From positions 806,001 through 870,000 of the forward strand of contig NZ_FWXV01000003.1 in NCBI RefSeq assembly GCF_900176515.1: a stretch of 64,000 nt of DNA, read 5' to 3'. Numbering within the stretch: the stretch's first letter is position 1; each line of letters begins with the position of its first letter. A model generated the notes under the pieces. The model did not search any database. It was not told the origin of the DNA and saw nothing but the letters and a program-made list of their open reading frames with translations. This stretch comes from Kibdelosporangium aridum. Its GTDB lineage: Bacteria; Actinomycetota; Actinomycetes; Mycobacteriales; Pseudonocardiaceae. The translations under genes were made by a program, and so were the position numbers. This document shows positions 17,451 to 25,483 of this stretch, one piece after another.

Positions 17451-18599
17451 TCATGAGGTCTCTCCATAGGGAAGTGTTACGTACACACGGAACCCACCTC
17501 CAGGTCGTGGTCCCGCTTCGCACGTGCCGTGGTACATCGTCACACGCTCTCTGATTCCAATCAGGCCGTGACCAGCCTGCCTGGGCAGAACACTGCCGCC
17601 AGGACCATCGTCTGTCACTTCGATCCTCACCTCTTTTCCGTCGTCATCAACCACAACATGGCACGTCGCCGGTGCGGCGTGTTTGACCACATTGGTCAGT
17701 GCTTCCTGCACGATCCGGTAGACCGAAAGCCCGACACCTTCAGGTAATCGGTCCAGGCCACGGGTTTCCAAGCTCACCTGGACGCCCGCCATCGCCGCTC
17801 GATCGGCGAGCTCCGACAAGGTGTCCGGTTGCGGCGCCGGAGCAAGCTCGATCGGCGAACCACCTGTTCTCAGCACCCCCAGCATGTGCCGCATCTCAGT
17901 GAGCGCGTCGCGGCCCGTGTTTTCGATGACCTGCAAAGCATCCCGCGCTTGCGCCGGCCGTACGTCCACTAAATGGTTAGTCACCCCCGCTTTCACGACG
18001 ATCAAACCCATGCTGTGTGCGACAACGTCATGCAGCTCGCGCGCGATACGCAGCCGTTCTTCAGTTACTGCGCGATCTGTTGAGCGTGCTAGATACGCAC
18101 GCCGATCACGGATCGCGCGCCCCACTGTCCATGTCACACCCATCACCGCAATGGTCAGCAGGAGTTGACCAGTCGCCGACGATTGCGCCTGGACCGGGCT
18201 GACCGTCAGGACGGCGAGAAGCCCGAGACTGCTCAGCAAACCGACCACCAGCGTCGGTTCCCATCTGGGTCTGCGCTCAGTCAAAGCCACCATGTACACG
18301 GCCATGGCCGGAGCGATGAATGGCGTGTCCAGCAAGCCCAACAGAATAGACAGTGTCGACAGGACGAGCACGACACCAAACACCAGCCGCGGCCACCGGC
18401 GACGCGCCGCGACCGGCAGGATGCCACCGAGCACGATGACGAACGCGAGCCAGTCCGGTACGGCCGCCTGAAAGCCGCGCACCAGCCCGGGCAGCACAGC
18501 GAGCACGGCATACGCAGATGTCGCAGCGCTGTCGCACACGTAGTGTTGCGCTTTGGTCAGGCCACCGATCAGGAAGGGGCGGGGTGCGGTTTCGTCCAC
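17451..18599 (-). CDS. NarL-type sensor histidine kinase
   Basis: The roughly 382-aa kinase has an N-terminal membrane region of five to six helices (about residues 25-150) without a large extracellular loop, so it probably senses within the membrane or through a transporter. The HisKA_3 dimerisation region is EERLRIARELHDVVAHSMGL (phospho-His about residue 189), and the HATPase domain includes YRIVQEALTNVVKHA, then DDGPGG and GLIGIRERV. GTG at 18599 (VDETAPRPFLIGG) is my choice of start; longer starts would run across the inverted repeat at 18636-18676. It is divergent from the ABC exporter and probably controls it through the response regulator at 15837. Confidence 0.9.
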   Translation of the reverse strand: MDETAPRPFLIGGLTKAQHYVCDSAATSAYAVLAVLPGLVRGFQAAVPDWLAFVIVLGGILPVAARRRWPRLVFGVVLVLSTLSILLGLLDTPFIAPAMAVYMVALTERRPRWEPTLVVGLLSSLGLLAVLTVSPVQAQSSATGQLLLTIAVMGVTWTVGRAIRDRRAYLARSTDRAVTEERLRIARELHDVVAHSMGLIVVKAGVTNHLVDVRPAQARDALQVIENTGRDALTEMRHMLGVLRTGGSPIELAPAPQPDTLSELADRAAMAGVQVSLETRGLDRLPEGVGLSVYRIVQEALTNVVKHAAPATCHVVVDDDGKEVRIEVTDDGPGGSVLPRQAGHGLIGIRERVTMYHGTCEAGPRPGGGFRVYVTLPYGETS

Positions 18600-18635
18600 G
18601 CCTTCGACGCTAGCGCGGGGGTCCGACAGTTCGCC

Positions 18636-18676
18636 TCTGTCTGGAGATAGAGATCGCGGTTCTATCTCCAGACAGA
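18636..18676. promoter_or_regulatory. 16-bp perfect inverted repeat, likely operator
   Basis: TCTGTCTGGAGATAGA is followed by a 9-base spacer and its exact complement TCTATCTCCAGACAGA. The dyad lies between the divergent kinase (start near 18599) and ABC exporter (start near 18712). It centres about 50 bases from both starts, where a dimeric regulator could act on both promoters. The response regulator at 15837-16520 is the obvious candidate ligand (inference). As RNA it would also form a hairpin but has no following U-run. Confidence 0.7.
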
Positions 18677-18711
18677 TGTGCCGACCGGCCCGGATGCGGC
18701 AGCGTGGACGC

Positions 18712-19617
18712 GTGATCGAAACGACGCGACTCACCAAGCGCTACGGCTCCACCTCGGCGGTGGAAAGCCTTTCCATACAAGTCAATCCCGGTTGTGTGAC
18801 CGGCTTCCTCGGCCCGAACGGAGCCGGAAAGTCGACCACTATGAGAATGGTGCTGTGCCTTGCCGCGCCGACGTCGGGCGAGGCGCTGGTACAGGGCCGT
18901 CGATACGATCAGTTGCGCTTTCCCATGCACGAGGTCGGCGCGCTGCTCGATGCGAACGCTGTCCATGGTGGACGAACAGCCTTCGACCACCTTCGTTGTC
19001 TCGCACGGACGAACGGCATCGGCGACAGCCGCGTGGTATCCGTAATGGAGCAGGTCGGCCTCGCAGGTGTGGCCAAGCGCCGCATCGGCGGCTTCTCGCT
19101 GGGAATGAGACAGCGGCTTGGCATCGCCGCGGCTCTGCTGGGTGATCCCGGCGTGCTGATGTTCGACGAACCGGTCAATGGACTGGATCCGGACGGAGTC
19201 CGGTGGATACGAGGTCTGGCCAGGTCATTGGCTGCCGAGGGCCGCACTGTGCTCATCTCGAGTCACTTGATGAGTGAGATGGAACAGACGGCCGACCGCT
19301 TGCTGATCATTGGCCGCGGCCGGTTGATCAGCGACACCACGGTCCGCGACCTGCTCAGACAGTTCGACCGAGGAGTGCTGGTGCGATCCCCGCGGCCCGC
19401 AGAGCTCGCGGTCGCACTCACGGCGGCAGGCGCCACTGTGGACAGAGATCCAAGTGGCGGCCTGTCGGTGAAAGCGCTGACCGTGGCCGAAATCGGCGAT
19501 ACGGCCGCGACGCATGGAATCGCCGTGCATGAGGTGACTCCACGCACTGCATCTCTTGAGGACGCCTATATGGCGCTGACCGCGGACAGTGTGGATTACC
19601 GGGCGAGTGATCAGTGA
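18712..19617 (+). CDS. ABC-2 type exporter ATPase
   Basis: The roughly 301-aa ATPase has Walker A FLGPNGAGKSTTMRMVL (about residue 36), signature FSLGMRQRLGIAAALLG, Walker B VLMFDEPVNGLDPDGVRWI and H-loop ISSHLMSEM. The DrrA-like C-terminal extension (LEDAYMALT) is typical of drug or peptide exporter ATPases. GTG at 18712 giving VIETTRLTKRYG matches the family's usual MIExxxLTKRYG start; two in-frame ATGs upstream (18694, 18676) lack ribosome binding sites and the first of them lies in the inverted repeat. It overlaps the first permease gene and sits opposite a sensor kinase, the usual layout for inducible antibiotic or envelope-stress export. Confidence 0.93.
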   Translation: MIETTRLTKRYGSTSAVESLSIQVNPGCVTGFLGPNGAGKSTTMRMVLCLAAPTSGEALVQGRRYDQLRFPMHEVGALLDANAVHGGRTAFDHLRCLARTNGIGDSRVVSVMEQVGLAGVAKRRIGGFSLGMRQRLGIAAALLGDPGVLMFDEPVNGLDPDGVRWIRGLARSLAAEGRTVLISSHLMSEMEQTADRLLIIGRGRLISDTTVRDLLRQFDRGVLVRSPRPAELAVALTAAGATVDRDPSGGLSVKALTVAEIGDTAATHGIAVHEVTPRTASLEDAYMALTADSVDYRASDQ

Positions 19618-20333
19618 TGAGAGACGTGCTGTCGGCCGAGTGGCTGAAGATCCGCACCACTCGATCGACTCGGTTCGTACTGCTCGCAGTGATGGCGATC
19701 GCGGTATTGGGGATGCTGTTGGCGTACGCGTGGGGGCAGACGTGGGAGGGCATGTCACCGGAAAGCCGGACGCGCCTCTCTGATGCCTCGATCGAGGACA
19801 CCACGGCACCCTTGCTGCACTTCTGTCTTGCGGTACTGGGTGTTCTGATCATCACGGGCGAGTACGCGACGGGCGCGATCCGCACCAGCCTGACGGTCGC
19901 GCCAAGGCGGCTGTCCGTGCTCGCGTCGAAGGCTTCCGTCGTCGGCGTGATCGGACTGGTGTCAGGTCTTCTCGTCACCTTCTCGACCTATCTGGTGAGC
20001 CATGAAGTGCTTGGCAGCAGAGGATTTCCTGGATACGCGGCGACCTTCGAGGAGGAATTACCCGGCCTGGTTCAGGCAAGCGTGTTGGCGATGGTGGTTG
20101 CCGTTGTCGGGTTGGGGCTAGGCACAGTCCTCCGCTCGACAGCGGGCGCGTTGTTCGCGATCGCCGCGCTGGTGTTCATCGTTCCTGTTCTCGTCGGCTT
20201 CCTGCCTGATCCGTGGGACGACCGATTGGGTTCGCTGATGCTGTTGAACATGCCCCACCCGCTGGTGGCGATCGGCTATGTCGTTGCAGCACTTGGTGCC
20301 GCCGCCGTGGCGATACTGCATAGGGATGTGTGA
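19617..20333 (+). CDS. ABC-2 family permease, first subunit
   Basis: The roughly 238-aa permease begins MRDVLSAEWLKIRTTRSTRF, the cytosolic lead typical of ABC-2 proteins in actinomycetes, followed by six membrane helices. The conserved GEYATGAIRTSLTVAPRR marks the loop after helix 2. Start ATG shares its A with the preceding TGA; a GTG three bases earlier is the alternative. The next gene encodes a homologous permease, so the transporter is likely a heterodimer of the two with the shared ATPase. Confidence 0.9.
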   Translation: MRDVLSAEWLKIRTTRSTRFVLLAVMAIAVLGMLLAYAWGQTWEGMSPESRTRLSDASIEDTTAPLLHFCLAVLGVLIITGEYATGAIRTSLTVAPRRLSVLASKASVVGVIGLVSGLLVTFSTYLVSHEVLGSRGFPGYAATFEEELPGLVQASVLAMVVAVVGLGLGTVLRSTAGALFAIAALVFIVPVLVGFLPDPWDDRLGSLMLLNMPHPLVAIGYVVAALGAAAVAILHRDV

Positions 20334-21091
20334 TCGACGTGCTTCGTTCTTCGATTTCGGCCGAGTGGCTGAAGATCCGCTCAGTCCGATCGAGCTATTG
20401 GGTGATCGCCCTCGTTCTGGGCGTCGTCGCCGCGGCAGCGGTGTTCGCGTGGATCGGTGTACGAGGGTGGGACGATCTGCCACCGCAACGGCGAGCTCGC
20501 TTTCAAGCACCCGCCATGGAGCAGGTGTTCTTACCACTGGTCCAGCTGTGCCTGGCGATTCTCGGGGTACTTGCGATCACGAGCGAGTACGCGACACGGA
20601 GTATCACCGCGAGCCTGACCGTGCGACCGCAACGGACTCGATTAGCTCTGGCAAAGGCGATCGTTATCGCAGGCGTGTCGTTGACCGCTGGGTCGGTGTT
20701 CCTGGCGGGTGCCTTCAGCGCAGGGCGCGGAATCGTCGGCGATCGACGCATCCCACCTGGTTACGTCACCTCGGTCGCGGAGGAATTGCCGACGCTGTTC
20801 TGGTCAGGTCTCGGCGTCGGAGCAGCCGGTCTGCTCGGACTTGCGGCAGGCATGATTCTGCGGACAACAGCGAGTGCGGTCATGGCCATGGTCGCTCTGT
20901 TGTTGATAGCTCCGGCGATGATCCGTTTCCGGCCGGGCTCGTGGCAGGAACACGTGTCGTCGATGCTGTTGCCCACGCTGCCCGAGCGGATCGCGGACGG
21001 CTCAGTGGCCGCCGTAATCGTGCTCGTGGCTTACCTGGCGGTCGCGTTCGGTGGGGCCGTCCTTGCATTGAACAGGCGGGACGTGTCCTGA
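20330..21091 (+). CDS. ABC-2 family permease, second subunit
   Basis: The 253-aa permease is similar in plan to the one before it: SISAEWLKIRSVRSSYW at the N-terminus, six membrane helices, and SEYATRSITASLTVRPQRTR in the equivalent loop. The pair looks like an old tandem duplication. The GTG start overlaps the preceding stop by 4 bp. It ends the exporter operon; the next gene converges with 3 bp between stops. Confidence 0.9.
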   Translation: MIDVLRSSISAEWLKIRSVRSSYWVIALVLGVVAAAAVFAWIGVRGWDDLPPQRRARFQAPAMEQVFLPLVQLCLAILGVLAITSEYATRSITASLTVRPQRTRLALAKAIVIAGVSLTAGSVFLAGAFSAGRGIVGDRRIPPGYVTSVAEELPTLFWSGLGVGAAGLLGLAAGMILRTTASAVMAMVALLLIAPAMIRFRPGSWQEHVSSMLLPTLPERIADGSVAAVIVLVAYLAVAFGGAVLALNRRDVS

Positions 21092-21094
21092 CGC

Positions 21095-21583
21095 TTACCT
21101 GTAACCGCGCATTGCCTGACCAACAGCAGGAAGGAGGACGACGATCTCCGCGATCAACCAGAGAACCAACGACAAGGCCAACGCCGCGATGAATTCGCCG
21201 CCACCGTCCACGAGGACCTTGATGACCGCATAGACGTAGTACAGGACCACCACTGCACCCAGGACCACGGTGATCCACCGGGCGAACGCGAGCCTGGCCG
21301 CGAGCAGGATCGCGAACAGGGCGAAGGTGCAGGCGACCGAGATTCCGGTGGAGATGCCGAAATCGACGTTGCCGGTGATGTCCTCGGAGAACGCCATGCC
21401 CGGTACGGAGATGACCGCTTCGATGCTTCTCGTTGAGCCGTCCCAGGAAATGATCGAGACCACGAGGGAGAGCACCGCACACACAGCGAACAACGCAGCC
21501 GCGATGTAGGCGGGAGCCGTACTTGGGCGTGCCGGGTACCCGCCGTAGGGCGGCTGCGGCCAACCAGGACCTGGATAGCTCAT
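21095..21583 (-). CDS. Small four-helix membrane protein of unknown function
   Basis: About 162 residues starting MSYPGPGWPQPPYGGYPARP, a Pro/Gly/Tyr-rich cytosolic tail common in actinobacterial membrane proteins. Four hydrophobic segments follow, at about residues 25-50, 80-100, 105-130 and 138-158. One loop of about 30 residues, between helices 1 and 2 (SWDGSTRSIEAVISVPGMAF), should face outward. ATG at 21583 was chosen over an ATG 27 bp earlier because the Pro-rich tail begins there. It converges on the exporter operon. No function can be assigned. Confidence 0.7.
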   Translation of the reverse strand: MSYPGPGWPQPPYGGYPARPSTAPAYIAAALFAVCAVLSLVVSIISWDGSTRSIEAVISVPGMAFSEDITGNVDFGISTGISVACTFALFAILLAARLAFARWITVVLGAVVVLYYVYAVIKVLVDGGGEFIAALALSLVLWLIAEIVVLLPAVGQAMRGYR

Positions 21584-21639
21584 GGCAGGGAGTATTAACG
21601 ATGAGACCACTCAGGACAGCGCGAACGCCAAGATCAGTC

Positions 21640-21762
21640 GATCTGACCGACCGACGAGGTCGTGCCCCGCCGGTGCGATCGGTCGATCCGCCGGTCAGTC
21701 GATCCGCCAGTCAGTGGGTCAGTCCGTCTATTGAGCCGCCGGTCAGTGGGTCAGTCGGTCAG
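21640..21762. repeat. Degenerate GATCCGCCGGTCAGT direct repeats
   Basis: Imperfect copies of a GTCAGT-rich unit follow one another. GATCCGCCGGTCAGTC is followed by two longer copies that share CCGCCRGTCAGTGGGTCAGT and about 28 bp overall. The last copy runs into the final codons of the class V aminotransferase gene, so its C-terminus (PSFLTD) is repeat-encoded. No inverted ends or target duplications are seen, so it is not a mobile element. Confidence 0.7.
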
Positions 21763-23097
21763 GAACGACGGCAGCGGGCGCGTGTCGGCTTCCGGAACCC
21801 ACCGGCCATCCTCGAGCCGGTAGTTCAGCGCCGGGCCCTTGGTCACCAGCGTGCGCAGGGCGTGCACAAGCCGGTCCACGTGTTCGGCGGTGTTGCCAAG
21901 GCCGAGGCTGGCCCGCAGGGCACGCTGCTCCGTCGAGCCCGCTTTGGTCAGCAGCCGACGAGTCGCGATGTGCGCGCAGAACGCGCCGTCTCGCACGCCG
22001 ATGCCGTACTCAGCGGACAGGGCGGCCGCGATCAGGCCCGCGTCGTGACCGGCGATCGTGAAGCTGACGACGCCGACGCGGGGACCGTCGAAGATGCTGA
22101 GCTCGGAGAGGCCTGGAATGTCACGCAAACCCTTGCGCAGACGGTGCAGCAGCGCGAGCTCGTGGGCCTCGATGTCGGCCCACTGCGCGGAGATCGTCTT
22201 GCACGCCACGGCGAGGGCATGCACGCCGACGACGTTCGGGGACCCGGCCTCGTGCCGCTCGGGCACCGCCGACCAGGCGACGCCCAGCCGGTCTCCCCAG
22301 CTCGTGACCTGCTTCGTGGCGCCGCCACCGGCCAGGTACGGCTCCGCCGCCTGCAACCAGTCGGCACGACCGATCAGCACACCAGCGCCGAAGGGTGCGT
22401 ACAGCTTGTGTCCGGACAGCACGACGTAGTCGACGTTCCACGACTGGATGTCGATCGGGCGGTGCGGTGCCAACTGGGCCGCATCCAAGGCCACTCGTGC
22501 GCCGTGACGCCGGGCGACCTGGGCGAGCTCCTCGATCGGCCAGAGTTCGCCGGTCACATTGGACGCCCCGGTGATCACCACAAGGCGCGGACCCGTTGGC
22601 GCGGCGGCCAACGCCGCGTCGAGGGCGATGACGGCGTCGCCAGGAGACGACGGGGTCTGGATGCGACGCACCCAAGGCCCCCGCCAAGGCAGCAACGCCG
22701 CGTGGTGCTCGGTGTCGAACAGCACCACCGAAGTTGCCTTGGGCAGCGAACGAGCCAGGAGGTTGAGGGAGTCCGTGGAGTTACGGGTGAAGACGACGGT
22801 GTCCCGGGTGCGGGCGCCGACGAACTCACGCAGCACGTCACGAGCGCGCTCGTAGACCTTGGTCGAGACCTGGGATGCGAAGCCCGCGCCACGGTGCACG
22901 CTGGCGTACCAGGGCAGCAGTTCGTCGACCGCGTCCTGCGCGCTGCGAAGACAGGGTGCGCTCGCAGCGTGGTCGAGGTTGGCGTACTGGATCTGCTCGC
23001 CGGTGGCGAGCGGGACGGTCAGGGTGGCGCTGACAACCGGCGGCACCTGCGCCTGGTCCTGGGCGAACTGGCGTTGGCTGGGAAGTGCGAGCGTCAT
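21751..23097 (-). CDS. Class V PLP aminotransferase / cysteine desulfurase-like protein
   Basis: The 448-aa fold-type I PLP enzyme has the SufS/NifS-like order: YANLDHAASAP near the N-terminus, FTRNSTDSLNLLARSLP, DTEHHAALLPW (His stacking on PLP), ALDAAQLAPHRPID (PLP Asp) and VVLSGHKLYAPFGAGVLIGR (PLP Lys, about residue 229). The small domain includes GVRDGAFCAHIATRRLL, which holds a Cys in the region used by desulfurases. ATG at 23097 has an excellent GGAGGAG site. There are no suf, nif or isc genes around. Instead the mRNA leader is a SAM-IV riboswitch, so the enzyme is tied to methionine/SAM sulfur metabolism; the exact reaction is unknown. Confidence 0.9.
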   Translation of the reverse strand: MTLALPSQRQFAQDQAQVPPVVSATLTVPLATGEQIQYANLDHAASAPCLRSAQDAVDELLPWYASVHRGAGFASQVSTKVYERARDVLREFVGARTRDTVVFTRNSTDSLNLLARSLPKATSVVLFDTEHHAALLPWRGPWVRRIQTPSSPGDAVIALDAALAAAPTGPRLVVITGASNVTGELWPIEELAQVARRHGARVALDAAQLAPHRPIDIQSWNVDYVVLSGHKLYAPFGAGVLIGRADWLQAAEPYLAGGGATKQVTSWGDRLGVAWSAVPERHEAGSPNVVGVHALAVACKTISAQWADIEAHELALLHRLRKGLRDIPGLSELSIFDGPRVGVVSFTIAGHDAGLIAAALSAEYGIGVRDGAFCAHIATRRLLTKAGSTEQRALRASLGLGNTAEHVDRLVHALRTLVTKGPALNYRLEDGRWVPEADTRPLPSFLTD

Positions 23098-23119
23098 TTT
23101 CCGGCTCCTCCGGGCCTCT

Positions 23120-23250
23120 GGGACCCAAGAGGGTCCGCGCTTGCCCTGCCACGGCTTGTGGCGGGGCCTGGTCTTCACCCGGGGCACCCCACCGCGGTTG
23201 GAGGGTTGCCGGCCAGCAAGCCGGGGCTTAGCGCTGGCACTCATGACCTT
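23120..23250 (-). ncRNA. SAM-IV riboswitch upstream of the class V aminotransferase gene
   Basis: Read on the minus strand, the leader has the SAM-binding core AGCCCCGGCTTGCTGGCCGG, the internal GCAACCCTCC, and GGTGGGGTGCCCCGGGTGA closed by GGTC...GACC (P1). Then comes a hairpin around CCACAAGCCGTGG. The next segment, CGCGG, can pair with the CCGCG loop to give the second pseudoknot, the feature that separates SAM-IV from SAM-I. A short GGACCC-TCTT-GGGTCC hairpin lies just before the ribosome binding site at 23101-23107, without a U-run. Control of translation, off when SAM is plentiful, is the simplest reading (inference). Confidence 0.92.
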
Positions 23251-23502
23251 CATTTCGAACAGTAGCGGAAGGAGACCGTTTGACGCGACCACTGCCCGGC
23301 CCAAATGTGCTGCACACCACAGATCGTGTGATGTACCGGCAAAGCTTCACCTGATCGATGGGCGGACGAAAGCGCAGGTGAGAGCGGCCGCGCCGGGGCG
23401 GGCGACGGTGGCAGGAGTGCACTGGAAGGGTTCGCTAGGCGAGCTCTGGCCCTCTCGGCGAAGCCGTACCCGGGCGAGGGATGGGAACTGGCTGTGATCA
23501 AG

Positions 23503-24981
23503 TCAGTCGCCGTGCTCGCCGCGCCAGCGGGCGTAGCGGCCGGCTCGGTCGAGGGCGCGGATGCGGCGTTCGGTCGCGTCGCGGGCTTGCTGCGTGGCGA
23601 CGATCAGGAGTTGGTCGTGGACTTGCAGGCGCGTGGTCGGCTCCGGCGTGAACCCTTCGCCTTCGCGGGTGACCAGGCTGACCGTCGCCCCGGGTGGGAG
23701 CCGGAGCTCGGTCAGGTAGATGCCGTGCAGGCGGGAGCCTTGCGGGATCTTGACCTGGAGCAGCTCGGCTCCCAGCTCGTCCAATGGAGCCGCGTCGACT
23801 TCCACATGCTGGGAACGGGCGCCCTTGGCCAGGCCGAGGACCCGGGCGAACAACGGCAGGGTGCCGCCCTGGACCAGGGTCAGCACGATCACGAGCACGA
23901 ACACCGCGTCGACCAGGTCTCTGGCGCCGGGCAGGTTCTCACTGAGCGGGATCATCGCAAGGACGATCGGGACCGCGCCGCGTAGCCCTGCCCACGACAG
24001 GAAGACCTGTTCTCGCCAAGGGACGCGGAAGGGCAGCGAGGACAGGAAGACCGACAGCGGTCGGGCAAGCAACAGCAACACAGCCGCGGCGACAAGGCCG
24101 GGCACGACCGATTCGAGCAGACGGGACGGTGAGGCGAACAGGCCGAGTAAAACGAACAGGCCGATCTGGGACAGCCAGCCCAGGCCTTCGGCGAACGACA
24201 CCGTGTCGGCGCGGTGCGGGAGTTGGGAGTTGCCGAGCACCAAGGCGGCGACGTAGGTCGCGAGCAGCCCGGAGGCGTGCGCGAGCTGGCCGGTCGAGAA
24301 GGCGACCACGCACATGGCGACCGTGGCCAACGGATAGAGGCCGGTGGCAGGCAGAGCGACTCGGCGCAGGGCGACCGCGCCCAGCCAACCGAGGCCAAGG
24401 CCGATCAACGCGCCCGCCGCGAGCTCGTACACGGCAAGCAGTGGGAAGACCCAGTCGATCGTGGTGGCGGTCGACAGCACCACCACGGCGATGTAGGACG
24501 GGGCGTCGTTCAGGCCGGATTCGAGCTCGAGTGAGCCGACCAGTCGTTTGCTGACGCCGAGCCCGCGCAGGACGCTGAAGACTGCGGCGGCGTCGGTCGG
24601 TGCGAGCACAGATCCCCAGAGGGCGGCCTGTTTCCAGTCAAGGCCGAGGATGAAATGCAAACCCGCTGCGGTCACACCGACACTGACTGCTACGGCCACA
24701 GTGGACAGTGCGATACCGATTCCAAGGGATGGTCGGACGTCTGTCCAGCGAGTCGTGAGCCCACCCTCGATCAGGATCAACACCAGCGCCGCGAGGCCAA
24801 GTGCCTGCGTGAGCTGGGCGTCGTCGAAGCGGATGCCGAAGCCCGCCTCGCCGATCGCGACCCCGATGCCCAGGTACAGCAACAGCGAAGGGAGGCCAAG
24901 CCGGACCGACACCCGGACCGCGAGCACGGCCACGAGCACCACGGCGGCCCCGATCCCCAGGGCGAGGGTCAGCCCGTTCAC
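23503..24981 (-). CDS. CPA1-family cation/proton antiporter with RCK_C domain (NhaP2/CvrA-like)
   Basis: The 492-aa membrane antiporter has about 12-13 helices (residues 1-385) including the DNA-encoded core GSVLAPTDAAAVFSVLRGLG and ELESGLNDAPSYIAVVVL, matching the conserved Asp-containing helices of CPA1 exchangers. It is followed by a cytosolic TrkA-C (RCK_C) domain at about 400-480 (SRLHGIYLTELRLPPGATVS, ending QLLIVATQQ). Members swap K+ or Na+ for protons, and the RCK_C part usually senses nucleotide or pH. It follows the riboswitch gene by about 0.25 kb and precedes the DUF167 gene by 21 bp in the opposite sense of transcription order; co-transcription with DUF167 is possible. Confidence 0.9.
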   Translation of the reverse strand: MNGLTLALGIGAAVVLVAVLAVRVSVRLGLPSLLLYLGIGVAIGEAGFGIRFDDAQLTQALGLAALVLILIEGGLTTRWTDVRPSLGIGIALSTVAVAVSVGVTAAGLHFILGLDWKQAALWGSVLAPTDAAAVFSVLRGLGVSKRLVGSLELESGLNDAPSYIAVVVLSTATTIDWVFPLLAVYELAAGALIGLGLGWLGAVALRRVALPATGLYPLATVAMCVVAFSTGQLAHASGLLATYVAALVLGNSQLPHRADTVSFAEGLGWLSQIGLFVLLGLFASPSRLLESVVPGLVAAAVLLLLARPLSVFLSSLPFRVPWREQVFLSWAGLRGAVPIVLAMIPLSENLPGARDLVDAVFVLVIVLTLVQGGTLPLFARVLGLAKGARSQHVEVDAAPLDELGAELLQVKIPQGSRLHGIYLTELRLPPGATVSLVTREGEGFTPEPTTRLQVHDQLLIVATQQARDATERRIRALDRAGRYARWRGEHGD

Positions 24982-25002
24982 GCCAGCATTGTCTCATCTG
25001 TC

Positions 25003-25287
25003 CTAAGTGCTCTCAGTCAGCAGCTTGTTGAGCCGTTCGGCCGCATCCGGCGGTGCGGGCGACAGCTCGACAACCTTGTCGCGGCCACGGTCACCCGCCA
25101 CAAGAGACACATCCGCCTTGCGCACACCGAAAGCCTTGGCCAGAACGGCACGCAGCTGTTCGTTCGCCTTCCCCTCCACAGCAGGTGCCGCAACCGCAAC
25201 GATGAGAGCATTCTCACCCCAGCGGCCACCGACTCGGTCCTTACGCGCACCGGGCTTCACCCGGACAGCAAAGCGAAAATCCACCAC
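25003..25287 (-). CDS. DUF167 (YggU) family protein
   Basis: The roughly 94-residue protein has the family pattern FAVRVKPGARKDRVGGR, ALIVAVAAPAVEGKANEQLR, and KADVSLVAGDRGRDKVVELS near the end. YggU-like proteins are small alpha/beta folds with no settled function. GTG at 25287 (VVDFRFAVRV) is preferred; an ATG 39 bp earlier at 25326 would add residues of low conservation value. It lies directly before the antiporter gene on the same strand. Confidence 0.88.
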   Translation of the reverse strand: MVDFRFAVRVKPGARKDRVGGRWGENALIVAVAAPAVEGKANEQLRAVLAKAFGVRKADVSLVAGDRGRDKVVELSPAPPDAAERLNKLLTEST

Positions 25288-25449
25288 CCGATTATCCGGG
25301 TGCTGCCGGACATTCTGCCGATGCACGGAAAAACCAAGTCGGCTAGGGGGATATGACGAAGGTGGATTACCCAGAAAAGTCAGCAGTATGCCAAGCCATC
25401 GACGCGCTGAGAGATAGCGCAGGGGTAGCCGTGATGGCCGCAGAACCTA

Positions 25450-25482
25450 CGCTGCCCCGGCACTGGCTGTGCCGGGGCAGCG
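25450..25482. terminator. 14-bp perfect stem-loop, possible terminator
   Basis: CGCTGCCCCGGCAC, loop TGGCT, then the exact complement GTGCCGGGGCAGCG. It lies about 240 bases past the end of the minus-strand secreted protein gene that stops at 25723, beyond the repeat array, and before DUF167. There is no T-run on either side. A GC-rich I-shaped hairpin could end transcription in actinomycetes. Confidence 0.45.
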
Positions 25483-25483
25483 C

